Shown: in pieces, positions 6,050 to 11,201 of the stretch
Numbering within the stretch: position 1 is the first letter of the stretch
Layout of the letters: every line of letters starts with the position of its first letter
Assembly (NCBI GenBank): GCA_002699325.1
Contig: PABS01000006.1
Location: forward strand, 1-11,201
Source of the DNA: Ponticaulis sp.
Lineage (GTDB): Bacteria; Pseudomonadota; Alphaproteobacteria; Caulobacterales; Hyphomonadaceae
Direction of reading: 5' to 3'
Length of the DNA stretch: 11,201 nucleotides
Made by a program: the position numbers and the translations under genes
Notes under the pieces: generated by a model
The model's database searches: none
Told to the model about the DNA's origin: nothing
Seen by the model: only the letters and a program-made list of their open reading frames with translations

Positions 6050-6390
6050 CGCGCAAACTTCATGATCATGTTTGTCTTTTCGGAGACCTCAACGATACCC
6101 AGTGACATCTCCGCATAGTAATGGCCGGATGGCGGCGGGGTGAGACCGAAAGACGTGTAGTCTTCGATCACGGTGTAATCAGGATACTCATAGCTGCGAT
6201 AGTAGATCGCTGAAGGTTCTTCGACTTTCTCCACCTGGGGTGTGGGCGTATCGATCGTGTTGGGCATGACTGTGGTCGAGGCGAATGCGATTTGCTCGGC
6301 GACAGCTTCTTGTGCTGTGCCCGGGGCAGCAAAGGCTGCTGCAGACATAATAAGGCTGGTAACGCCCGCGAGTGCATACGGCGTAGTCAT
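6046..6390 (-). CDS. Small secreted RcnB-like protein
   Basis: This 114-residue protein has a Sec signal peptide (hydrophobic 5-20, cleavage probably near AFA at 21 or soon after). A linker rich in Thr, Pro and Val follows, then a C-terminal RcnB-like domain (about 63-113): IYYRSYEYPDYTVIEDYTSF, GLTPPPSGHYYAEM, then VEVSEKTNMIMKF. This domain aligns without large gaps to the end of the 275-residue protein at 4431-5258 (shared features DY-VxEDY, P-x-SG/TG-x-YYAE, final hydrophobic-F), so the two are paralogues. Here the long helix is missing. I chose the start at 6390 for the signal peptide and a modest GAGAG upstream; the open frame continues to 6738 but the extra part looks non-coding. An exact EcfG-type promoter lies 43-68 bases upstream. 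The function is unknown, probably periplasmic. Confidence 0.82.
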   Translation of the reverse strand: MTTPYALAGVTSLIMSAAAFAAPGTAQEAVAEQIAFASTTVMPNTIDTPTPQVEKVEEPSAIYYRSYEYPDYTVIEDYTSFGLTPPPSGHYYAEMSLGIVEVSEKTNMIMKFAR

Positions 6391-6432
6391 CTGAAAACTC
6401 TCAGTTGTTTGTGATTGTTCAATTGACAGACT

Positions 6433-6458
6433 AACGGCACGAACGCCGTGAAAGTTCC
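6433..6458 (-). promoter_or_regulatory. EcfG/SigT-type stress promoter of the small RcnB-like gene
   Basis: On the minus strand GGAAC (6458-6454) is followed after 17 bases by CGTT (6436-6433), an exact match to GGAAC-N16/17-CGTT. The -10 element ends 42 bases before the start codon at 6390. A small dyad, ACGGC (6434-6438) and GCCGT (6445-6449), overlaps the -10 and spacer. Confidence 0.68.
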
Positions 6459-6611
6459 GAATGCGCTGAACTAATTTCAGCAGGCGCGCTGTTTCGGCAT
6501 GCTTCTCTCTTCTGGTCAGACTTTTCGATGCTAGCTGTCGACTGGCGAGGGTCTCCGAAAAGCGACACAACTCAGTATTGGCGAATGACGGAGTCTGGAC
6601 AGAAAATAGGG

Positions 6612-6625
6612 CCTGCAATTGCAGG
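6612..6625. repeat. Perfect 14-base palindrome CCTGCAATTGCAGG
   Basis: The sequence is its own reverse complement across all 14 bases. It sits in the middle of the gene-poor stretch, 222 bases before the DUF1963 start codon and 222 bases before the small RcnB-like start on the other side. A dimeric regulator's binding site is possible; nothing else identifies it. Confidence 0.35.
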
Positions 6626-6824
6626 ATAAGAGTGAACTCGGTAGCAATAGTCCTCTGTCGCAGTTTGAGGCTTGTCGAGCACAGAATATCGCAGTTGGAT
6701 AACTTCCGCTTGAGCAATAAAGCGAAATACAGAGACATGCTGACTGTGTCAGGCGTGAGGTTATTCAGAGTGATGATTTCTAAACCAATCGCTCAGACTA
6801 AGCCCTCATGCTTGCGCCAGAGCA

Positions 6825-6841
6825 GATTCCATCGTGGAATC
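6825..6841. repeat. Perfect hairpin GATTCCA-TCG-TGGAATC before the DUF1963 gene
   Basis: Seven-base arms with a three-base loop form a compact dyad that ends 18 bases before the start codon and just before the GGGAAG ribosome binding site. It resembles the short GATTCCA/TGGAATC dyads found in intergenic repeats of some alphaproteobacteria (inference from general knowledge). If transcribed it would form a hairpin in the leader. Confidence 0.45.
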
Positions 6842-6859
6842 AGGGATCGGGAAGTTTTT

Positions 6860-8005
6860 ATGCGGTTATTCGGAAGAAAGAATAAGCGTTCGGATGAACC
6901 CAGGCCGGATAAGGACGATGCTCTGGACCGCCTCTGGGAAAACGACGCGGCGCGCGAACCAGACGAGGAGATGCCAACTCATCAGCTGGCAGCCTGGTCG
7001 CTGGTGCTGCGCTCTCCGTATTCTGCATGGCGCGGCGCGACGAGCTGGCTCGGCGGGCGCCCTGTGGTGCCGATCGAATTTGAATGGCCGCGGGGGGAGG
7101 ATGGCCGACCGCTGGCTTTTCTGGGTCAGATTAACTTCTCTCATATTGGATGGGAGCCCACCACAGGGGCGCGGCCTGCAGGTATCCCTGAATCCGGCGC
7201 GCTGTTATTTTTCATTGGCGAGACAGTGCAGCTGCGTGTGATTTCGCGCCGGGAATTTTCTCAATCTGGACCAATTGTGCCGCCCGAGGATCATCCTGAG
7301 CTGGCGGACTATGGCTTCGAGACCCAGGGCAAGAGCTTTCGCTACTGGCCGGTGGACCCGGAGGCTTATCTTGATCCGGCCGGTGGGCGTCCCGCCTTCA
7401 TGCCGGACCGTTTTGCCAGGCCAGAAGACTGGATCACCAATTGGGGTCTGGCCGCCGTAGAGGCTGGGATCGCGATTGAGGGCCTGACCCGTGAACTGAA
7501 ATCCGCTGAAGACTATCGCCAGGAATTGTCTGCGCTGTCAGCCTGGGCTCAGCGCGCGATCTCTGAGCCACCAAATGCGCCGATCAATGTCGACGAGCTG
7601 ACAGCCGCCTTCAAGCCGCGTCAGGATTTGGCAGCGCGGATGGAGAAAGAGGAAGTCAGGCGTCTTTTGACTGGCGCGCCGGAGCAGGTCTGGCACCGGC
7701 TGGAGCTGAAGTTCAACGGGCTGAACTCTCCGCCGGATTTTGCCGATGTGCCTGACGCGCTGCGCGGGTTTGTTGAGGCCTGGGTGGCGCGCTGGCGGGG
7801 ACACCGTATGTTCGGCTCCGGCCCGCCAGCAGAGTATTGCGCGCCTGAAGTCAGCGACATGACCTGTCTTGCCGCTTTTGGCGCGGACGACGTTATCGAG
7901 ACCGTGGGCGAGACCCTCGTCGGGCTTTCTGTCTGGTGCCCCCGCGAAGAGCTCGCCAATGGTGATTTTTCAGGCGCGGTGCTTTTGCATCATCACCTCG
8001 CCTGA
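6860..8005 (+). CDS. DUF1963 (YwqG-like) domain protein
   Basis: This 381-residue protein carries the DUF1963 pattern: SWLGGRPVVP (62-71), EWPRGEDGRPLAFLGQINF (75-93) and ESGALLFFIG (111-120). These are the hallmark LGG..P and P-L-xFLxQI-x-F elements of the YwqG fold, whose role is unknown. The N-terminal 38 residues are charged and probably disordered (MRLFGRKNKRSDEPRPDKDD). The C-terminal half has many Trp, Pro and Glu residues and ends in GAVLLHHHLA, consistent with a second half of the fold. There is no signal peptide or membrane segment, so it is probably cytoplasmic. The start at 6860 follows CGGGAAG by five bases; the open frame reaches back to 6578 but that part does not look coding. 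It converges with the DUF411 gene, only seven bases apart, with no terminator in between. Confidence 0.82.
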   Translation: MRLFGRKNKRSDEPRPDKDDALDRLWENDAAREPDEEMPTHQLAAWSLVLRSPYSAWRGATSWLGGRPVVPIEFEWPRGEDGRPLAFLGQINFSHIGWEPTTGARPAGIPESGALLFFIGETVQLRVISRREFSQSGPIVPPEDHPELADYGFETQGKSFRYWPVDPEAYLDPAGGRPAFMPDRFARPEDWITNWGLAAVEAGIAIEGLTRELKSAEDYRQELSALSAWAQRAISEPPNAPINVDELTAAFKPRQDLAARMEKEEVRRLLTGAPEQVWHRLELKFNGLNSPPDFADVPDALRGFVEAWVARWRGHRMFGSGPPAEYCAPEVSDMTCLAAFGADDVIETVGETLVGLSVWCPREELANGDFSGAVLLHHHLA

Positions 8006-8012
8006 AACCGAA

Positions 8013-8501
8013 TTAGTCTGCCGCGGCGAGATTGACCTTGTCGCTGCCGACATAGGTGGCATAAATTGCGTCACTCTCATCTGAGAAGATCACAACATCG
8101 TACTGGTCTTTCCGGTCACCCATTTCCATGCCGGGTGAGCCCGCTGGCATGCCTGGTACAGAAATGCCAGTAGCGTCCGGGCGCTCCTTCAGAAGGCGAT
8201 GGATCTCGTCTGCGGGGACATGGCCTTCAATGGCATAACCTTCGACTTCGCCCGTATGGCAGCTTGTCAGCTCCAGAGGTACGCCAAGCGCCTGACGCAC
8301 CGGTGTGAGGTTTTCTGTTTCCTTGATTTCAACCTCGAAACCGTTCTCGCGCAGATGCTCGACCCATTTCATGCAGCAGCCGCACCAGGGTGTTTTGTTC
8401 ACCGTGATGGTCTGGGCGAGTGCTGTAGCTGGCGCGGCAAGAAAGAGGACGCCGCCAATCATGGCAGCGGCGGCGCGACGCATCAGAACGGAGTGTTTCA
8501 T
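8013..8501 (-). CDS. Periplasmic DUF411 metal-binding-type protein
   Basis: This 162-residue protein belongs to the DUF411 family, exported proteins often found beside copper-resistance genes and thought to bind metal. A signal peptide is clear (MKHSVLMRRAAAAMIGGVLF, cleavage probably after ALA at 29). The mature part starts with a thioredoxin-like strand and the cysteine motif WCGCCMKWVEHL (Cys40, Cys42, Cys43). The family elements TSCHTG (79-84, Cys81, His82), YAIEGHVPADEIHRLL (89-104) and GISVPGMPAGSPGMEMG (112-128) follow, with four Met residues in the last one that could add soft metal ligands. The start at 8501 has AAGAGG five bases upstream. No copper ATPase, CopA/CopB or CueR-like gene is visible in the window, so the metal link is from family knowledge only. 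Confidence 0.92.
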   Translation of the reverse strand: MKHSVLMRRAAAAMIGGVLFLAAPATALAQTITVNKTPWCGCCMKWVEHLRENGFEVEIKETENLTPVRQALGVPLELTSCHTGEVEGYAIEGHVPADEIHRLLKERPDATGISVPGMPAGSPGMEMGDRKDQYDVVIFSDESDAIYATYVGSDKVNLAAAD

Positions 8502-8534
8502 GTCAGCCTCTTCTGGAATGGTTTCCTGGAAGAG

Positions 8535-8563
8535 AATCTAGTTCGCTGAGCAGGGGCGGTCCA
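8535..8563 (-). promoter_or_regulatory. Possible housekeeping promoter of the DUF411 gene
   Basis: On the minus strand TGGACCG (8563-8557) and ACTAGATT (8542-8535) are 14 bases apart. They match five of seven and six of eight positions of the Caulobacter-type consensus TTGACGS-N10-14-GCTANAWC. The -10 element ends 33 bases before the start codon. Moderate evidence only. Confidence 0.35.
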
Positions 8564-8636
8564 GTCGGATTATGCAGCAGTTTATCGGGAGTTTTTGGTC
8601 TGTGGATAAGTAAAATATCGATTCAATGTAATAATA

Positions 8637-8691
8637 TTCTGGTCAAAATGAGTATAAATATATGGGTTCGGCCTGGTATTTCTGATCAGAA
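8637..8691. promoter_or_regulatory. Pair of operator-like dyads TTCTGRTCARAA
   Basis: TTCTGATCAGAA (8680-8691) is a perfect 12-base palindrome. A second copy with two changes, TTCTGGTCAAAA, lies at 8637-8648, exactly 43 bases away, about four helical turns. The flanks extend the relation: ATATTCTG (8634-8641) is mirrored by CAGAATAT (8687-8694). The pair lies in the AT-rich gap between the divergent DUF411 and DUF4168 genes, about 97 bases before the latter's start. A dimeric repressor or activator that binds both sites on one face of the DNA is a reasonable reading. Confidence 0.5.
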
Positions 8692-8787
8692 TATCAAGTG
8701 AACCATCTTTAATTCTGCACGGGTTGAGATCGTAACTTTGATATGTTTCCGTTGCCATCTGTTTTATTGGCAAAACTGAGGAACACG

Positions 8788-9162
8788 ATGAAAAACATCA
8801 CGCTTAAAGCATTTGCTTCTGTCGCCGCCCTTGCTGTTGCAGCGGGAAGCCCGGCCATCGCCCAGCAAGCCGCCGCACCGCAACAGGCTGCACCGCAGAT
8901 TGCGCCTGTCACTGATGCTGAAGTCACCCAATTCGTGGCCGCAAATGGCAAGGTCGCGACGATCGCAACCGAAATGAACAGCAAACTTGAGGGTGTTGAA
9001 ACCCAGGAGAAAGCAGCTGAGATCCAGATGGGTGCCGAGAAGAAGATGGTTGCAGCGATCCAGGCTGAAGGCCTTTCGCCACAACGCTACACAGAGATTA
9101 TTCGGCTTGCACAGGTTGATGGTGAGCTGAACCAGAAACTGCGTGCTGAAATGGAAGGCTAG
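8788..9162 (+). CDS. Secreted DUF4168 domain protein
   Basis: This 124-residue protein has a Sec signal peptide (MKNITLKAFASVAALAVAAG, cleavage after AIA at 25) and a short Gln/Ala/Pro-rich linker. A helical DUF4168 domain (about 42-121) follows: VTDAEVTQFVAANGKVATIA, a charged middle helix, then AIQAEGLSPQRYTEIIRLAQVDGELNQKL, the family's most conserved part (GLS-x-x-x-Y-x-x-I-x-x-x-x-Q-x-D). Family members are small exported proteins of unknown function. The start at 8788 has GAGG six bases upstream; an upstream ATG at 8743 would spoil the signal peptide. It is followed by a strong terminator with a duplicated left arm and preceded by a pair of operator-like dyads, so it is probably a single-gene unit. 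Confidence 0.9.
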   Translation: MKNITLKAFASVAALAVAAGSPAIAQQAAAPQQAAPQIAPVTDAEVTQFVAANGKVATIATEMNSKLEGVETQEKAAEIQMGAEKKMVAAIQAEGLSPQRYTEIIRLAQVDGELNQKLRAEMEG

Positions 9163-9180
9163 CTTCGCTGCCCTTTCTTT

Positions 9181-9232
9181 TGAGTGTTTGAGAAAACAGC
9201 CTCGCCTGAGTGTTTGAGAAAACAGCCTCGCC
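9181..9232. repeat. Perfect 26-base tandem duplication at the terminator
   Basis: Bases 9181-9206 are repeated without a mismatch at 9207-9232. The unit begins TGAGTGTTTGAG and ends AAAACAGCCTCGCC. The second copy supplies the left arm of the terminator at 9219-9255, so the first copy is a spare left arm. Such an exact copy is best explained by a recent slippage or duplication event. Confidence 0.95.
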
Positions 9233-9255
9233 CCTTCGGCGGGGCTGTTTTTTTT
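9219..9255 (+). terminator. Strong rho-independent terminator of the DUF4168 gene
   Basis: AAAACAGCCTCGCC (9219-9232) pairs with GGCGGGGCTGTTTT (9238-9251) over 14 base pairs including one G-U pair, with loop CCTTC. It ends in eight consecutive T residues (9248-9255). It lies 57 bases after the stop codon at 9162. The preceding tandem copy (left arm 9193-9206) could pair with the same right arm through a larger loop. Confidence 0.92.
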
Positions 9256-9276
9256 GCTGTCCCGTGTCCCCAGTTT

Positions 9277-9305
9277 TTGAAATCACGCACTCGCGTCGCT
9301 ACCTC
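9277..9305 (+). promoter_or_regulatory. Possible housekeeping promoter of the zinc-finger gene
   Basis: TTGAAAT (9277-9283) and GCTACCTC (9298-9305) are 14 bases apart, within the N10-14 allowed for the Caulobacter-type consensus TTGACGS/GCTANAWC. The -10 matches seven of eight positions. Transcription would start about 35-40 bases before the ATG at 9349, just after the preceding terminator. Confidence 0.4.
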
Positions 9306-9348
9306 TTACAAAGACAAAACAAATCAGACCCGCAAGGAGGACTGGCTG

Positions 9349-9618
9349 ATGGCCGGTGGCTGGACGCGCGATGGCGCGGTGAGTGAACAAATTGAAGCAA
9401 GCATTGCAGACGAGCTGGCGCGCCTGAAATCCCGGCGAGGCCCCGTCGGCGAAAGCGCGAAATATTGTATCGAATGTGAAGAAGAAATTCCGCAGCGTCG
9501 GCGAGAGGCGGTACCGGGCGTGAAGATGTGTGTGTCCTGTCAGGAGGGACGCGACAGCGCGGACAATTTCCGTGGCGGCATCAATCGTCGGGGCTCCAAA
9601 GGGAGCCAGATGAAATAA
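9349..9618 (+). CDS. DksA/TraR C4-type zinc-finger protein (YbiI-like)
   Basis: This 89-residue cytoplasmic protein is very similar in design to E. coli YbiI. The N-terminal GGWTRDGAVSEQIEASIADE is followed by a C4 zinc finger with Cys40 and Cys43 (CIECEEEIPQRRREAVPG) and Cys61 and Cys64 (CVSCQ). The conserved tail is INRRGSKGSQMK. All four zinc ligands are present. The protein lacks the long coiled coil with the acidic tip that lets DksA act on RNA polymerase, so a DksA-like effect on transcription is not assured. The start at 9349 has a clear AAGGAGG eight bases upstream. A longer in-frame extension back to 9184 would run through the terminator and is rejected. The terminator before it and the gap after it suggest it is a single-gene unit. 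Confidence 0.94.
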   Translation: MAGGWTRDGAVSEQIEASIADELARLKSRRGPVGESAKYCIECEEEIPQRRREAVPGVKMCVSCQEGRDSADNFRGGINRRGSKGSQMK

Positions 9619-9700
9619 GCCGAGCCTGCAAATTTCCTTACGCCCGGCATTAGAAATTCAGCGTTGCCTGAATGAACCAAGCTCATTAGACGCCGCGGGT

Positions 9701-11201
9701 ATGAGTAAGTGTAAAAGCGTAGTGTTAAGTGCCTCTCTCCTTGTCGGAGCGGGGCATGCCGTGGCCCAGAATCCGCCTGATAGCGACCGGCGACTGGACC
9801 CTGTGACCGTTTCTGTGACCCGGATTGAAGAGCGGGTCTCAGACCTGCCGGCATCTGTTTCTGTGCTGGACGGCGCTGAGCTTGAGCTTGCCTCCACCTA
9901 TCTTGGCGCAGAGGATCTGACGGATCTTTCGACCGGCGTCGAGGCTGCTGTTGCCAATGGCACGCAGGTCGCCTTTCAGATTCGCGGCATTGGCGCGGTG
10001 GACCATCAGGCGCTGACCCCGACGGCGGCAGCTGTTTACAGCGATGGCGTGTTTCTGGCGACGAATGTTCAGACAGGCCTCATGCTGTACGACCTTGAGC
10101 GCGTTGAAGTGCTGAAGGGCCCACAAGGCACGCTTTATGGGCGCAATGCGTCTGGTGGGGCGGTGAACCTTCTCTCTGTCAGGCCTTCTGCGGATCAGAC
10201 CCGATATGTGCGTGCTGGTATCGGTAATTATGATCGATACGACCTTTCTGCGGCCTATGGTGACGTGCTGAACGACACTGTCAGCTATCGGCTTGCTGGT
10301 AAGTATACCTCACGCGGGCCGGTGTTGGACAATGTGGCGGGCCCGGCAGCCGCAGGCGGCGAAACGGATCAGTTCGGCCTCCGGGCGAGCTTCCTCTTTG
10401 ACCTTGATGCGAGCGAGCTTCTCCTTCGCGCGCACTATGAGGAAGATAATGGCGTGAACACCATGCCGCGCAATGACGCGCTGAGTGTTGATGACTTCGA
10501 AATCGCGAGTGAAGGCGATGGCATTCAGCCGACCGACAATGCGTTTTACGGAGCGGCAGCCGAATATCAGCGTAGCCTAGGTGCCTGGGATCTGTTCTCG
10601 CTGACCGCGCTGGAAGGCTATGAGCAGAATTACGGTTTTGACTTTGACGGCGCGGCAGACCCGTTTGGTGACCCGACTCTCAACGCAAACCTTTCTTACA
10701 GTCGCGACTATGTTCAGCTCTCTCAGGAGCTGCGCCTGAGCCGTCAGACCAGCTATGGCACGGCGCTGTTTGGCGCGGCGCTATCTGCTGATGAATTCCA
10801 GCAGCGTTACCTCATCTGGTGTGGCGAGCTGGACCAGCAAAGCCTGGTCGGCACCTGCCGTTATGTTGGCGCACCGGGCCGGGTTGGGCCAAACCCGGCC
10901 AGCCCTGGAACCGCCTCAACCCTGCTCACCGATATTGAGCAGGCCCGGCAAAGCTATGCCGTGTTTACCAGCCATCAGATTGATCTGACGCAGGCCCTTC
11001 AGCTGACCCTTGGCGCGCGGGTGACGGATGAGACCATTTCCGGCGAAGGCCGGGGCGTGCATATTTTTGATGATGGCACGCAGGGCCTGAATAATCGCGA
11101 TGGGCTTGGCCCGGCTGTGGGCGAGAATGAGATCAGCGACACGCGCCTTTCTGGCAATCTGGCGCTGTCTTATGACCTCCCTTTCGGCATGGCCTATGCC
11201 A
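9701..11201 (+). CDS. TonB-dependent outer-membrane receptor, N-terminal 500 residues, runs off the window
   Basis: The open frame from ATG 9701 has no stop up to the window end and encodes the first 500 residues of an outer-membrane active transporter energised by TonB. A signal peptide (VVLSASLLVGAGHAVA, cleavage after residue 22) is followed by a TonB-box-like DPVTVSVTR. The plug domain has LPASVSVLDG, QIRGIGAV and the highly conserved LERVEVLKGPQGTLYGRNASGGAVN. From about residue 170 onward alternating beta-strand segments of the barrel begin (RYVRAGIGNYDRYDLSAAYG, VSYRLAGKY, ELLLRAHY). The sequence type resembles the large receptor group common in Caulobacter-like and sphingomonad bacteria; the substrate cannot be told. 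Cys374 and Cys386 lie in what is probably an extracellular loop. The start is supported by the signal peptide, not by a clear ribosome binding site. No FecA-like signalling domain is present. Confidence 0.95.
   Translation, partial: MSKCKSVVLSASLLVGAGHAVAQNPPDSDRRLDPVTVSVTRIEERVSDLPASVSVLDGAELELASTYLGAEDLTDLSTGVEAAVANGTQVAFQIRGIGAVDHQALTPTAAAVYSDGVFLATNVQTGLMLYDLERVEVLKGPQGTLYGRNASGGAVNLLSVRPSADQTRYVRAGIGNYDRYDLSAAYGDVLNDTVSYRLAGKYTSRGPVLDNVAGPAAAGGETDQFGLRASFLFDLDASELLLRAHYEEDNGVNTMPRNDALSVDDFEIASEGDGIQPTDNAFYGAAAEYQRSLGAWDLFSLTALEGYEQNYGFDFDGAADPFGDPTLNANLSYSRDYVQLSQELRLSRQTSYGTALFGAALSADEFQQRYLIWCGELDQQSLVGTCRYVGAPGRVGPNPASPGTASTLLTDIEQARQSYAVFTSHQIDLTQALQLTLGARVTDETISGEGRGVHIFDDGTQGLNNRDGLGPAVGENEISDTRLSGNLALSYDLPFGMAYA

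Larger units (their letters stand above)
6391..6859. other. 469-base stretch without a convincing gene
   Basis: The left end holds the promoter of the small RcnB-like gene (6433-6458). Open frames exist on both strands through the rest, but their translations lack domain patterns, hydrophobic order or good ribosome binding sites. I regard them as extensions of the neighbouring genes' frames. Two dyads stand out: a 14-base palindrome at 6612-6625 and a 17-base hairpin at 6825-6841. The rest could be decayed sequence or an untranslated RNA, but I see no direct sign of either. Confidence 0.5.

Noticed and set aside
6578..6859. 94-residue N-terminal extension of the DUF1963 frame
   Set aside because: Its translation looks random, and a ribosome binding site and charged start at 6860 fit better. 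The opposite-strand extension of the small RcnB-like gene (6391-6738) is rejected for the same reason.
9592..9607. GGCTCC/GGAGCC hairpin at the end of the zinc-finger gene as a terminator
   Set aside because: It lies inside the coding sequence of the conserved RRGSKGSQ tail and no T-run follows.

Overview
The window looks like a stretch of chromosome from an aerobic, free-living alphaproteobacterium, plausibly of the Caulobacterales/Hyphomonadaceae type. This rests on several things: a hisI/folE neighbourhood with a DUF465 gene, promoter-like GGAAC-N16/17-CGTT sequences typical of the alphaproteobacterial EcfG general stress sigma factor, a large TonB-dependent receptor, moderate-to-high GC, and many small secreted envelope proteins. 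I see no rRNA, tRNA, CRISPR, insertion sequence or phage gene.

Left part (1-2504, all minus strand): the 5' part of hisI (histidine synthesis, cut by the window edge), a DUF465 small helical protein, folE (GTP cyclohydrolase I) with a leader rich in inverted repeats, a very acidic secreted protein of unknown function with a strong terminator, and a YCII-family protein. Middle part (2505-6390): a membrane-bound hybrid histidine kinase (HisKA, HATPase, REC) on the plus strand. It converges on a minus-strand secreted protein made of a long charged helix and a C-terminal RcnB-like domain. A plus-strand SAM-dependent methyltransferase follows, then a second, shorter minus-strand protein with the same RcnB-like domain. 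Right part (6391-11201): a 469-base stretch without a convincing gene, a DUF1963 protein, a convergent periplasmic DUF411 metal-binding-type protein, an AT-rich intergenic region with two operator-like dyads, a secreted DUF4168 protein followed by an unusual duplicated terminator arm, a YbiI-type DksA/TraR zinc-finger protein, and the N-terminal 500 residues of a TonB-dependent receptor that runs off the end.

The most interesting pattern is regulatory. The three unassigned or RcnB-like secreted proteins on the minus strand (starts at 2108, 5258 and 6390) each carry a GGAAC-N16/17-(C/T)GTT element 28-40 bases upstream of the start codon. This is what an EcfG/SigT-type general stress promoter looks like, and it suggests a local set of stress-induced envelope proteins, two of them paralogous. 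The other genes look like ordinary housekeeping or accessory genes in individual transcription units; apart from the folE-DUF465-hisI group there is little sign of operons.
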